Source: Isoetes taiwanensis (Eukaryota; Streptophyta; Lycopodiopsida; Isoetales; Isoetaceae). Taken from it: a DNA stretch of 64,000 nt. The DNA is taken from positions 1,056,001-1,120,000 of the forward strand of contig JAJEKV010000206.1 in assembly GCA_021234155.1 (NCBI GenBank), given 5' to 3'. This document shows positions 11,011 through 23,640 of the stretch, in pieces (position 1 is the stretch's first letter; each line of letters starts with the position of its first letter). The position numbers and the translations under genes are program-made. The notes beneath the pieces are model-generated. The model was not told where the DNA came from. It saw nothing but the letters and a program-made list of their open reading frames with translations, and did no database searches.

Positions 11011-13117
11011 GTTCTTCCATCTTAGAAGCTTTCGTACTAAAGGACATCATTGCTCCATTCTTACCTATTCCGCTACAGCACGATTCTTGCATACAATACC
11101 TGAGCAATCTGGTAGCTTTTGAAGCACCTGAGATTCTGGTAGCTTCTGAAGTACCTAGGATATCTTTTTGGGGTTTTGGAAGTGGAGGTAAGAAAAGAGG
11201 ATAGAGAAGAAGATATCCTGCAAAAAGCTTCCTAAGAGCCTTACTATCATGAACATGTCTTTCATTTTTATTACACTTGCTCCAACCATCTTTGGACTGG
11301 ACCAGACTGATGTTACAAAGGATCGTAATCTTCTTTTTCAGGCAAACACACTATATGTGGAGGGATATCTCAGGAATAACGTTAGTGGAGCACCCATGAA
11401 ATATGTAGCTAGATAAGAATGACATTATACATCAGATCAATCGCAAAAATATTGCTTGTGTCTAAAATTTGATCTATTTTCACAGGCCTCGACATGATAT
11501 AAAATTTGTGTATGACTGATAGGCTATACAAGGTGCAATTTAATTGGAAACAAGAAAGGAATGCCATATTTTAAGGTTTGAATTATGCTTGCAAGGAGTT
11601 TTATTGCCACGAGCCATGGCATCTAGGTATGGTTAACATCCAGTTCGGTTTGTTATTACATTTAGTCTAACACCCTGATTGAATGTCACATCTTTGACCT
11701 CCTGGAATGTAATCTGCTTTTGCACGTGCAGATATATATATACAAACATGAGATCTATGGATACAATATTGGGAGGCATATGACATTAGAAGAAATCTAG
11801 GTAAGTAAGGCCACATTCAATTGCGTAGCTTAGTGGATATATTCTATCTAAGTCTCTATTAAATCATTGTCAGTAAATGAGGCTCGTTGGTGGTTTCTTG
11901 CCCTTTGCATAGGAAGATAAAATGGGACGAAGAAGTGAAGCCATTGTGCAAGTGACATACAGGATAATATTGGCATATGGGATTGCCCTGAATTCGATTG
12001 ATGTCCCATTTGAATGTCGGAAGTTCTAAAAGTATGGTAATTGTGTTCTTAGGACACGGTGATTGGACATAGATATAGTCATCAGTTATTAGCTTGAGCT
12101 GAAACAAAGAAAGATGATATATTAAGCTTACGCCAGAACAATAAGAAAGTAAAATTATTACACCATTTGTAGAATTATCTGAAAATGGTTGCGCATTTGA
12201 TGCATTGCCTATAGGCCATCATTGCTCTTGAAAACAAAGATACTAACAACATATGTCCTTCATGTGGAAGCTTGGCAGATACTTTTGCTATATTCACCAA
12301 GATATCAAATACTTAATTTCCTAGCATATAATAATAGCAGCATTTGTCAAATTAATAGTTACTTTAGGTTGGATATGTTAGCTGCATATAAGAAGACGAA
12401 CTTTGCTCGTGTATTTAAGTTCCAGCATTAAATTCAATGCGGTTTCAGAAATATAAAAGGTGCTAACAGTTTTTTTCTGGATTGAATCAAAACTTTATAA
12501 TTGTATCCAAAGTTAGGGTTTGAATTATGGAATTGTGGAGCTTTTTTAACATATGCTTCGGAGTTTTTTACTGCTGCTTCTATGTAGTTGTATGAATTTG
12601 CATATATCACTATTCTTGTACTATCTGGGTTTTCACTACTTTGTTGAAGTCTTCAACATCTTTGTTGAGAAAGTATAGTCCTCTGTTTTAACCACATTGT
12701 TACGTATCTGATTTATGGGGAGGCATCTCAGGGAGAGGTCAGAACAAATTTTCTAGCCCCTATATTACGTATCGCCTGCATTATCATGCATTATCAGACC
12801 AGCTAAATTGTTTAGCATCTGTACTGACATTGATATATCTCAGGCAATAATTACCTTGATTTGATCTTGATAGTTGGATTAGAGCCTACCTAAACCATTC
12901 AGATGTGTACGTCAATAGTATAAAAAGAACCATGATTTTCTACCATGAGTTTTTTGAATCTGGCAAGAAAGACCCACATTCTCGATAATAATAGCAAACT
13001 CCAGGGAGGTTTATGCAGATTTTGGCAATGTGGGAACATTATATAGTGGCAAAATTCCTATTAGGCTGGATGAACCATGAAATTTGGATGAGCCGACAAC
13101 TGAGGCCACCAGGATGT
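11011..13117. other. No recognised gene
   Basis: About 2 kb without a gene I can support. Open frames of 60-80 codons occur on both strands but none resembles a known protein. Confidence 0.5.
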
Positions 13118-13126
13118 TAATCTCAA

Positions 13127-14148
13127 GAGAAAATTCTAAAAATGCCCTTGTATTTCTTTATAATTGTCAAAATGCCCCTATATTTTTTGTATTTATTAAA
13201 ATGCCTTTGTATATGCAATCATCCATCGTTGAAGAGCCACTAGAATGCCAAAAATGGAGATGAATTGGGCCAGAATCACCTCACGGCTCTGGCAGTTTAT
13301 AGATCCAAGCCTAAAAATTGATTTTATAGATCCAAGCTGAGGATTCGTTTCAGCCCACCACAATATGGGGGTCCGATTGATTGCTAAGCTGTTTCAAGGC
13401 ATGTGCATAGATGCCCAGCCATTGTAGCAGATTCAAAGAACACAACCTTCTGCACTCTTCTCCCTGCAATCACCTCATACAAACTCCATGCTACAATCTT
13501 CTGTTCCAAATCGATCTTCTCCACCAATTTCTCCTTTTGTCTTCGTTGCCCCAAAATCGGTTGTGTCCAATCGGCAAGGTATGCACTGCCAGAACTGGTA
13601 TTTTCTTCAGGAATCGTCTGCTGTTTACCTCAAGTTTTGCCGAATCACCTTCAAAACTGTCGGATTAGCTTCAGGTCCACTTCTACTATGGCAAATTAGC
13701 TTCTTCTCTAATTAGCCAAATTAGCCGAATCTACTTCTACTCTGTCGGATGAACTTCAAGTCTGCTTTTACTATGATGAATTAGCTCCAGGTCTTGCAAA
13801 CAGAAGAGTTAGCCTACTTCGCCTGTAAAAAAACCGCACTGCCTATCCAATTTTGCTGGGCACAATTACGTTGTAGAAAATAGACAAATTTTGTTGGCAC
13901 AAATGGGCAAATTCGGCATCAAAATCGGGCAAATTCTGCATCAAAATTGCTCATGTAAAAATATGCAGTGTGTTCAAAACGAAAATGCAAACAAGAAGGT
14001 CTGGAACAGCAACGAATTCATGGTCTACCTTTTTGGGCTTCTTGTTAATCACAGTGCTTAAAAATTAGGGGCATTTTAACAATTATTGAAAATATAAGGG
14101 CATTTTCACAATTATAATAAAATATAGGGGCATTTTTAGAAATTTCCC
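13127..14148. mobile_element. Mutator-like TIR element (MULE), non-autonomous
   Basis: The 9-bp sequence TAATCTCAA lies directly before (13118-13126) and directly after (14149-14157) this 1,022-bp segment. Nine-base duplications are the mark of Mutator-superfamily transposition. The ends are inverted repeats: left GAGAAAATTCTAAAAATGCC and the complement of the right GGGAAATTTCTAAAAATGCC. Inside each end the phrase AAATGCCC(T/C)TTATATTT is repeated in about 30-bp steps (left 13137-13215, right 14065-14138), so the TIRs are extended by subterminal repeats. There is no transposase. The interior has a CT-rich, exon-like stretch at about 13410-13700, which raises the possibility of a captured gene fragment (Pack-MULE). 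Confidence 0.85.
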
Positions 14149-14157
14149 TAATCTCAA

Positions 14158-16413
14158 TCGACCATTTCATTTGTTTAGGCTAGAAATGGGTATGTTGTTT
14201 GATAAGTTAATAACTCTTAGTACTAGAATGTGGAAAGGAAGCACAAATGGTTCAAAAAACCATTGCTGCAATGGCATATCTATGCTCCATAGATGTTAGC
14301 CCCCCGCACTATATTCCAATTAGCTCTAGAAATCAGCATCTAGAGCCAATATATCAATTAGTGCTATTATCATTCCTTTGAGTATAAATCTTTTGTGATA
14401 ATGACATTAACACTACTAGATCAAAGGCCATTAAATTTTTTATCAAAAACCTCGCTGCCACTTTCAATGGTGCAAAATAGACCAATGGTGCCAGACAAAG
14501 GGAAAAAAATGCAAAACCACTGAAGCGCAAATAAAAAAAAGGGGGAGAGAGACCGGTTCATCCGGAATAAACAGGGCGGCTATGGACTACCGGAATAGAC
14601 AGGCCTGGCTATGGACTCCTCTTCAATCGGGCTGGATGGTCACAAAGAAACGGGCAGGGTTTAATCCTGTGTTTTGCAAGCATGCATCAACCCATATATT
14701 CCAAGCTTGGATCAATCCTCCAGATGTCTATTCAAGACTGATTAATCCGCCATAGATGCAATGCAAGCAGATCTTTAATCCGACATAAGGTCAAACCCGA
14801 AGAAATATTGGCCGCTAAATTTAATCTTCATCCCGCCAATATAAATCCAGGCTGCTTTGCATTCACATAATATAGAAAGACAGATGAGAAGGAACGAGAC
14901 AGATCATCTAACGAGGCCACCAGACCCCTGCACTGCTCTGCACAATCCGCTACCTTGCTCTGCTCTAATGGCCGCCGCAAAATTTATTCTTTGGCCTCTG
15001 ATGTTGCATCGATTTTGATGCTCCCAGGCCCGCTATCTGCTTTAATGCCCTGTAACAAGTAAAACACACAGAATCCCCTGCAAGAAGAGACGGAGGAATC
15101 GAACCAGAGCTCTAAAAAAAGGAAGGGGCGTGCACTCTTATCTATTCCCTAGGAAAACAGCCCCTTACTGCAAAAAAACAATATATTCTAAGAACCTAAA
15201 AAGGAAATATGACCACTAAATGAAAATAAGCTACTCTAACCCTGCAAAACATACGGTTTCACATACCATACAGGATAGAAATCATAGTCAAAACCATGCG
15301 AGAGAGGCCCTTTCGCAATACCAAACGGATTGGGTAAACTTAATGGCTTTTTGCATTGGGGATTTGGTTCTAGCACCTAACCGAATCCCCTCCTCGAACA
15401 ACCTACAATCTAATGTATGTCATGACATTATATTGGTATGACACCTGGTTGGAGAGGCATCAATGGGTATTCCAATGGGCAACCCATTGATGCGTTAGCA
15501 TCTTGTTTTACTTTGAGGTGTCTTTCTCGACTATATGGCCTTGCCCTCATAACTGATTCTTATTGTATTTGTCTTGTCTGTAGCATCAGTTATGTAAAAT
15601 CTCTCTGGCACAATACCAGAAATATGCCACGAATCAATGGCTGCCAATCAACGTAGTACAGAAAAACCCATAATGAAGCAACAGTGCATCCCATTATTCG
15701 CCCAATCAAATAACCAGGAGGAAAATATCTAAAATATCTTCAAAGCTTTAAAAGCAACATAACACAAGACTGTAATCATGCTAGTACATCAGTACATACT
15801 TAAACCGCAGCAAATCCTAGGGCCAGCAGTAAAAGAAATATCCTTTTCCAATCTGATTATTAATGATTACAAAAATAACATTCTAAATACGGTTGACCCA
15901 CCCAAGAGATGTGACCCTTTATGGCAAGCCATTTCATGAACATGCAATACCTACTGGAGCCAGAAGAATACACCCTTCTTCGACATAATCAAATGCTCAG
16001 AAAAAGAAATTCTCTGTGAAAGAACAGCCTAAACCTTTGTACCAGAAATCGAAATTCAAATCTTAGGTTACACGTTCAATTCCAACTTCACCACGTACTT
16101 TTCAATATTTGACTATCTGCTGCCAACATTCATCAAGTATACCACATGCTCTTCCCTGATACTGGCCACCTTAAAATAATTTACTATCTGCTGCCAACAT
16201 TCATGAAATTTTGTTTCTACTACCTGATATTTATGTTCCCCATACCATCAAAGATGTTTTTCTAGTGAACATAAGGCAAATTGTGCCGGCTAGCAACATC
16301 CTCATGGCATGCCACAGATGGAACCCAGAATCTGCTTTTCATCAATATTTATAGCAAGCATACATTAAACATATTCATGCCTACAAAATCGTATATCCTA
16401 ACTCATCTTTATA
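14158..16413. other. No recognised gene
   Basis: No gene is supported in this 2.2-kb stretch. It holds one stray copy of the 6.2-6.9 kb array unit at about 15508-15533, a GC-richer patch near 14540-15000 and a close repeat of ATTTACTATCTGCTGCCAACATTCAT-type sequence near 16110 and 16181. The sequence just left of 16414 should contain the 3' UTR of the RBM34-like gene on the minus strand. Confidence 0.4.
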
Positions 16414-18565
16414 TTATTGTCTCTTATCTTTGGATTTCCTTTGAGATCCTGTCCTTTTTGGTGCAGCTCTTGGTTGAGCAGCAGTACTTGAGTTACTCTT
16501 CTTGTCTCCTATTTTCTTCGTGAGATTGTGTTGACCTTTCCCACTTGCCCTAGTCCCCTCAAATGGTTGTGCAGCATTACTTGAGTCAGTCTTCTTGTCT
16601 CCTATTTTTCTTGCAAGGTTTTTCTTACCCTTCCCACTTGACCTAGTCCCCTCAAATGATGCTTTACCAGTATCTCTCTTACCTTGTAGCCTTTCTCTCC
16701 AACTTCCAACCGTTTTGCTTGATGTATCCGAACTGGCAATACGTTTAACTCGCAGAACCCTGTCCCTCAAAGTTAGGTTCCTTTTTGACAATGCATCCTT
16801 GACTCCCACCTAAACTCTTAGCAATCAGAATCAAGCAAGAGAAGCTTAAAAAAGTATAAAGTATAAATTTACCTTGGATTTGAACATAACAAAAGCAATG
16901 CCTTTTCCAATGTTATTCTTACGGTCCCTAACAACTCGTATGGCTTCAACTCCCTGCCCACTAGTATCACATTGAGAAAACAGCGTATAAAGCTCCTCCT
17001 CCTATAAAGCATATATGTAAAATCAAGATAGAAAGCTCAAATAAACATGATACTTTCAGGAACAATGTGCAGTCCAGGACATGAATAATATCATAGCCTA
17101 CAATTCGCCTAGGCAAAAATTGCATTCATAGGTCATACCTCTGCATCAAAAGGAAGATTCCCAACAAATATAGACCGTGTGCTATCATAAGATAATGAAC
17201 TATTTCCCTTCTTGCAAACTGAGGGTGCTTGCGCAAGATCAACTCGAATGTGCTTGCCACCAAACTATAAAATTTTCATTGAACAACTTAGCTGATAAAT
17301 TTTATTAGACGTGTCAAATTAAGACATGAATTCTGTAATTCCTCTAGTTTGTATTACCTCACACATATTATGGGCCAGTGCTTTCCTTGTTGATTCTTGG
17401 TCTTTGAAGACGATATAACCATTCTGACTGAAGCATGGAGCGACTATATTAGTTGAATAGACATGCAAGTCCTGCAGGGCCCTGGTTACTCTTACCACAA
17501 AAGAGATAATGATAACTACAATATTATCTTTGAATGTCTGAGATTCGTGATGGAGCTAATACTCACACTTTACTTTCGTTAATCTCATTGCATCATTTAT
17601 GCCACAGTGTATTAATGGACAGCTTGGAGATTTATATAACATATTGTTCAACTTTGGTCCGGACGACAACTAACCTTTTCCGAACTTCACTAATGTGTCC
17701 AGTTATAATGGCAGCTTTTCTCGACATTTTAGTCTGCAATAAAACCAATTTCTGATGTTAGAAATGCATATGTCTTAACAATTTAGCGAATGAATGATGC
17801 TGAAAACTAGAAAATTTATATGCTTCAGATCTCTGAATAGAATAGAATTATCGGCGAAAGCAGAAACAGCGATGTAAAATATCAACTTTTGAAGGATCTG
17901 CAGGTTGTGAAAAGATTTGAACTAAAACAATCTTTAAAAAGGCAGCAGAAACAAAAGCATGCGGGTGGTAAACCATAACTTACATCACCTAGAGGAACAG
18001 ACCTCAGCCTAGCAGACTCAATGTCACCAAACTCCTTAAACATTCGAATTAGTGCCTTCTTCTTGATTTCCACAGGTAAATTTCCGACAAATATAGTCCT
18101 CTCAAGTTTTTCCCGACTATCCAGCATAGTTTTCCGCTTATCACTTTCCACAAACTCACGCTTACGTTTTTCCTTCTGGCTTTCGAGTAGCTTAGTAGCA
18201 TTCCTTAAACCCAACTCCTTATTTGAGTTTAATGCATCAAATTTCTCCGTGTTACTCATTTCATTCTTCCTTTTCGATTTGCATTCTGGTTCCTGATGAA
18301 TGACATCCTCTTTATCACAGCTTCTTCTTCTCTTCTTACTAGCTTCTTTACGTTCTGGTTCGCTAATCGTGTCTTCGGGCTGCTCTTCTGCATGGCTGCT
18401 GCTACTTCGACGGAATGGGTTGTTAGAACTAAAAATGGAAACGGGAGCATCGCTTCCGAGTCCTGCAAACAAGCTGGAGAATGGGTCCCCAGTAACGGTA
18501 TCAGTTTTGAGATGGTCGAGCGCTTGTGTTTCAGGAGAGGCTTGCTCCTTGCGTCGTTTGCCCAT
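16414..18565 (-). CDS. RBM34/Nop12-like nucleolar RNA-binding protein, six exons
   Basis: CDS model on the minus strand: 18565-17984, 17733-17675, 17427-17358, 17264-17139, 17001-16873, 16809-16414, giving 453 residues with every intron GT-AG and every phase consistent. The N-terminal third is lysine/glutamate-rich and basic (KKRRRSCDKEDV), as expected for a nucleolar protein. RRM1 begins at about residue 155 (RTIFVGNLPVEIKKKALIRM) and runs through exons 2-3 (NGYIVFKDQESTRKAL). RRM2 has RNP2 SIFVGNLPFDAE and RNP1 KGIAFVMF. The C-terminus is basic and holds two repeats of FEGTR(S/A)SGKG..NL..KIGDKK, ending KRTGSQRKSKDKRQ. The layout and size match RBM34 and yeast Nop12, which act in 60S pre-ribosome maturation in the nucleolus. 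It is divergent from the Tim17/22/23-family gene. It looks intact; I am confident of the family and less so of the exact function. Confidence 0.88.
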
Positions 18566-18809
18566 CTCCGGTAGGGTTTAGGGCTTCAAATAAAAGGGAA
18601 AACCGAGCGCCTTAAATAAGTGGTCGTACTAGGGTAAGCTCCTAACAATATCGTAATGAACATTTGCTTCAAATTACTGTCAAATTACGTATTTTATAAC
18701 GCGAAATATTGCGGCTGTGTGAAGTTTTTTTCAACAGTTAGGGGCAACCCAAAAACGATTTGAGTCAATAACAGGGTCCAATATCGGGCCGCAGGCCCGG
18801 AGTCCGGAC
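18566..18809. promoter_or_regulatory. Shared divergent promoter with telo-box
   Basis: Only 244 bp separate the two start codons. On the minus strand, 7 nt upstream of the RBM34-like ATG, lies CCCTAAACCCTA (18572-18583). This is a telo-box, an element known from plant ribosomal-protein and ribosome-biogenesis promoters, which suits that gene. Toward the plus gene lie CGGGCCGCAGGCCCG (18785-18799), resembling paired site II (GGCCC) elements that often accompany telo-boxes and mitochondrial-protein genes. No strong TATA box is visible. The compact layout suggests co-regulation of a nucleolar and a mitochondrial protein. Confidence 0.6.
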
Positions 18810-20188
18810 ATGGCGGAGCGTCGTCCCAAGCGCCCCACTCCGCCAGAGGTTCCTCTAGACCCCAGGGTGAGTTCCGTATGCTGGAAATATCTGAGATTGT
18901 ATATCCTCTGATTTTTTCTTTTTCTTTTTGCACTGCTCGTTTTTTCCCTAGATCGCAGCCCTGAAGCCCGAACTTGAAGAATGGGGAAGTAGAACGTTAT
19001 GTGGCATTCTAGCAGGCATGCTTTATGGAGGTTGTAAAGAAGCATATGACTCAGGGGTATGTCTTTCTAACTAGCTACGAGGATTTCTGTTTCATATATT
19101 GCATTATTACAAGAAATGCTCCACGTTCACTAATCTCTTCTTGAATCCTGTTATAATGTATGTCTTCAAAAAGTGCAATTGTTACCTGGTATCTGCATGT
19201 TATATAAATTCCATATTACTGTGGTTCAATATGGAAGCTGTTCAAATAGAAACAAATTTTTTCTCGAGATTCTATTGCCATTGCTTGCGCATAATTTTGT
19301 AAATTATAGTGGAAATAATCCAGATATTAACTCAGCAAAAGCTTGAGTAGTTCTCTCTCTTACTTCATAACAAAATCAGCAGAATCTTACTCCGTAACAA
19401 AATTAGCAGAAAGTCATCTTGTCCTGTTCAAACCTGCTTGATTATTTCATTGTGGGAGAGGAAAGTGCATAACAAGCCTCAATTCCCTCGAATATCATAC
19501 ACATGCAAGATAACACACAATATATTTGTCTTGCTTGTGCAGAAGGAGGAAAGGTCACTTTTACCATCACAGGCAGGCAGTAAGGATTGGCCAGAACGAC
19601 GAAAGCTTTTGAAGGACATGGCAGAAGCACGAGTGTTACGCATCACAAAGGGAACTGTTTTGGGAGGTTTTAAATTGGGAGCATTTACTGCTCTGTTTTG
19701 TGGCATACAACAAGGTCTTGGCATCCATAGAGGCATGCGTGATACAACTAACACTGTTGCAGCAGCAACTATTACAGCTGCTATCTTTGGCCTTGCATGT
19801 GAGTTGCAACACAGGATGTGTAGTTTTTAATTGGTGGCGGATATCTTTTTCTTCTGTGAGGATAGCTGGGTGGAGTCAGGTATGATATTGACCTAACAGA
19901 CCTTGCCATATAAACAGCACCAGGATCTTTGAAGCGGCGGGCAAGTACAGCAGCATTAGGTGCTTTTCTTGGAGCAGCATTCTCTCTGCCTTTAGGTATT
20001 GGTCTTTTACATTTGGTAATATCAAGCTTGCTTTCAGTTTTTAGTTTTGCTCTGTCCTAACTGTGGCGCATTGACGCGATGAATCAGGTTATGTACACAC
20101 TGCCCTGCAAGAACAATTAGTGGTGGCAAATAAAAATGCTACCAACGAACCAAGAAGACAGCATGAAAGTGCTGTGACTGTGAAATAA
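18810..20188 (+). CDS. Tim17/22/23-family protein, TIMMDC1-like, five exons
   Basis: CDS model: 18810-18866, 18952-19056, 19543-19798, 19918-19995, 20088-20188, giving 198 residues with all introns GT-AG and phases consistent. The start MAERRPKRPTPPEVPLDPR has no classic transit peptide. Glycine-rich hydrophobic segments follow: WGSRTLCGILAGMLYGGCKE, GTVLGGFKLGAFTALFCGIQ, then AAATITAAIFGLA and TAALGAFLGAAFSLPLGY. This is the four-segment pattern of the Tim17/Tim22/Tim23 superfamily of mitochondrial inner-membrane proteins. The charged loop between segments 1 and 2 (KEERSLLPSQAGSKDWPERR) fits the plant TIMMDC1-like branch, a complex I assembly factor, better than the import translocases, but that choice is inference. 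The C-terminus is hydrophilic. Intron 2 (486 bp) is the longest. The gene looks intact. Confidence 0.82.
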
Positions 20189-22824
20189 GCGTTGTACAGT
20201 GATCAACAGATTTTGTTGAGATGCACTTGTTAGTCACTATAGATAAGTTGGGAACTGCAATAACATTGGAACAAAAAACTGGATGTTCAAACAGACAAAG
20301 CATTGAGATAACACAGGCTTGTTACGAAGTTGAATATGCTTGGTGTCAATATAGTTGAACATGATACTTTTGAAGTCAGTCTTAGCAAGTGATTCACATT
20401 TTACATGTTCTATTTATTTGCCACAATTGTTATCCAGTATTTTTTATTTCCGAAGCTGCATAATATTCTGCCACCTCGCAATACCATTGGGATGATGACC
20501 AAGCAAATCCTAGAAATTGTGTATAGATGCAAGGAAATTTCAACATCAAATATTGGGAATTGGAACATTTAGGTTCACTTATGCATGGACATCTCAAAAC
20601 AAATGTGTTCCTCCATTATTAAATTGTTATGCCAATCTAGTTAGTTAGGCATATATATACGCTTTGATTTCCCAAGGTTTATGGTACGGATTTGTTTGCG
20701 GTTGAGTGTCAATTCTTGGGATTAGGGCTTAGAAGTCATTTTTTATTGTGGAAATCGAAGGCCGAAATTTCGAAGGTTGAACATTGGCGCTTCTGGTCGC
20801 CTACATTCTTGGTTTTTGGATGTCCGATTCCAGGAATTGTGTTCTAAGGTAAGTTTGGGCGCTTTGTTGCAGGGGGCAAATCTCTGATTGTCCTTGCTAT
20901 TGAGGGATGGTTCTTGCTTTTTGAGACCTACTTTTGCTCCTAGGGTCAATTCTTGGTAATATGGTTTACATTTTGGGAAGGGCAATATGCAGGGCTATCA
21001 AGCCAAATATTCGTTGCAAATTTCATTCTTTAAGGGAAGGTATTTCAACATCTTTGTCTATTGAAAACCATCTTGTTGCAAAGGAGTTCTTTTCTATTTT
21101 CTGCTTTTGAGCTCCTTTGGGAGCCAACCTCTTACGTCAAAACGAATCATACGAAGCATCAAAACAATAAAAGGTAGTCCTTTTACATTTGATCATTGCA
21201 TAAGCAAGAAAGTCAAGACGAGGTTGGAAGTTGGTGATTATGGAACTGATTCTTTCTTCTCTATGATTTTCTATAAGCCTCTTTGGCGCTGCCACTTTGA
21301 CAGGGGGTTCAAATCCCTAACAATGTATTATGAAGGGATGTTATGAAGTTGTAGGTCATAGCAGTTTATCCTCTCCTTATCTTATTTGATATATAATGTT
21401 GTATTTTTGTATTTATGGATATGTATTGTAGAGGCATATGGGTGTGAGGACTCCCTAGATTATAGAGCCACGTCCCATCAAATGCTGATGTGTAGAGATG
21501 TAGATGCAATAAAAGGGTGATCAATCTAAGCTGAGGTAAAGGCAATAGACTGGATGGAATGGATCTAAAAAATAACCAAATCAAGTTCCAACTAGAAGCT
21601 CCAAAGTGAGGCAAGATCTGCACATGGGAGCTATGGCATTTTCATTGCATGGAAGAGCTTTAAACTGTAGAGCTTTAAGTAAAAAAAATGCATGCTATTA
21701 CAGCATCAACCATTGAACTCCTAGCTTCTAGCTCCATAAAAATTCGCGCTATTGTTTTGGAATGTGAGTGTAATCTCCATATAATGAGATTTTGTAAAGA
21801 ATCAGAATCGTAGAAACCTTACCGGGCAAAGGGGCAAAAGAATATTAGCGAGCAGGTATCGCAGAAGATTCCATGGTACAATGAGATCAAGGCTAGCCAT
21901 GGACCAACAGTGAAAGAGTGTATTGGCAGACAAAGCCCTAGCCACTTGTCTTTTAATGAGCCCAAATTGCTACTATTCCTAATTGTCGCTACATTTTCTC
22001 TGCTTGTTGCTAACAAAACCCTTTCAGGCCTACCTTGGCATGGCTTCATCGACCAGAAATCCCTTTTGTAAACCCTTTCACTGTTTGCCTTTATTTTTTG
22101 GTTTGCCCAAAGGGCGAACCCTTGGAGAAGAATATTATTGAGATATTCTAATTGGACGAATGAGATATAGAATTTCTCTACATCCAACAGTTGAAGTCAA
22201 AGCTTTCTCTGCATTAAGTGAGTTAACAGACGATTTGGTTGCCATTAGTTGTCGTGATATGAAATTAGGGCGCCATCTGACCACGCAATGCGAATAGAGA
22301 ATTCCGTGATAGATCGAGGCTATTAAACAATTTTCTAACTTCTACATTAGCTAGTGAGTTGTCAAGATATCCTTCTTATTTCTTCTACGGAATCAGTCTT
22401 CTTAAATTTCATTTCAGAATCTCTTCTTTACTCTGGGGCTACTCATAATCTGCAACTCCTGAAATTCTAAATCCTTTCATCTCCACGGCTTGTTTCTAGC
22501 ATCATTCCTAGCTTTACCTTTTATGGTTTACTTTTACGTGATTCCATGCATGCCTAGGTTTGTTGATTGCAGCTTTTTATCTATTACATGTTGCCATATG
22601 CTTGTAAAGGTTTCAAACGCTGCTTAAGTTTAGTCTCTTTTCAATTCTAATTGTGTTCATTTCCTTTTTTTCCCTGATTTCGATTCCTTTGATTGCCAAA
22701 GTCTTCACGAACTATTTGATATTGCTATGATGTATTCAATAGCCATTGGTCTGGATTGTTCTATGGTCATGGTTTTTTTCTATGATCTGCCGCTGTAATG
22801 CCCTTCGTCCATTGCCTTTCATCT
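20189..22824. other. No recognised gene
   Basis: The start of this stretch should include the 3' UTR of the Tim17/22/23-family gene. I find no supported gene in the rest. Open frames near 20743-20985 (minus) and 21819-22187 (minus) resemble nothing I know. Confidence 0.45.
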
Positions 22825-23078
22825 TATTAAGCAAAGTGAGGAATACAGTAAGACGCAGAGAACTCCATTCTATCATTGACATTATAGGAAAATCGACCAA
22901 CATATAAATAGAAACGGTTTCAACAATTAAGGCAACTGCTTTGCACATCCTGAACTCGAGGAGGTTGATTTGGCAAAGTCCAGAAATTCAGAAACAAAAC
23001 CCTAAATTGCAGGTTTAACAATAATAGCATACGTGTATTATTTGTCACGGTTGTCAACAATCTCTATAATTGTCAACA
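22825..23078 (-). mobile_element. Ty1/copia 3' LTR, same family as at 2128
   Basis: On the minus strand the LTR begins TGTTGACAATTATAGAGATT directly after a polypurine tract (GAGGGAGAG, 23079-23087) and ends ATTCCTCAC...TTAATA at 22825. Start, middle (ATAATGTCAATGATAGAATG) and end match the 2128 LTR. It lacks the 403-bp insertion found there and so shows the empty site. Confidence 0.75.
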
Positions 23079-23087
23079 CTCTCCCTC

Positions 23088-23640
23088 AGAGTAAACTCAT
23101 TGCTAATCTCCAAAAGACAAACAAAGATCTAACTTCAAGAGACTAAAAACTGAACTGAATAAAACTGAACACACCTGAACCAATTCCATCTCTGCAATAC
23201 ATTCAACAAATCTCTTCTTTTCAAGTGGCTTCGTGAGTATATCAGACATCATATTTTCTGTCCATATGTGCTGAAGTTTGAGATGTCCTTCAGCAATCTC
23301 CTCATGAGTGAAATGATATTGCAATTCTATGTGTTTGGCCTTCGACCAGTGCGATGTGATTTTTGGCTAGAGATACGACATCACTGTTATCATTGAATAG
23401 ATTTGTGGCTTTTTTTTAGGTTGGAAAAGCTCAGCCAAGAGTCTTCTAATCCAAATGCATTCCTTAGATGCACCGCACAATGCCATGTACTCTGACTCAC
23501 ATGTAGAGGCAGTTGTAGCTTTTTGCTTTCTACTGCACCATGATACTGCTCCTCCTTGCAAGAGAAACCAATATCCAGTACGTGATTTCCTCTCATTTGT
23601 ATTAGCTGCATAATCAACATTTGCAAAACCATGGCGAGTG
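23088..23640 (-). pseudogene. Copia RNase H and pol C-terminus, truncated
   Basis: The minus strand reads the copia RNase H region: DYAANTNERKSRTGYWFLL, then SWCSRKQKATTASTCESEYM and ECIWIRRLLAEL (about 23620-23420). The pol C-terminus follows: QYHFTHEEIAEGHLKLQHIW and SDILTKPLEKKRFVECI (about 23320-23185). There is a frameshift between the blocks and stops near 23350. The sequence stops abruptly at about 23640, where a plus-strand LINE begins, so the upstream RT and gag are missing. Together with the LTR to its left this is the 3' end of a second element of the 2128 family, in opposite orientation. Confidence 0.8.

Noticed and set aside
13403-13715. Three overlapping open frames on the plus strand
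   Set aside because: They lie inside the MULE interior in different frames and none has a recognisable domain. I treat them as element interior or possible captured sequence.
18021-18581. Several plus-strand open frames of 90-95 codons
   Set aside because: Antisense shadows of exon 1 of the RBM34-like gene, created by its biased lysine/serine codons.
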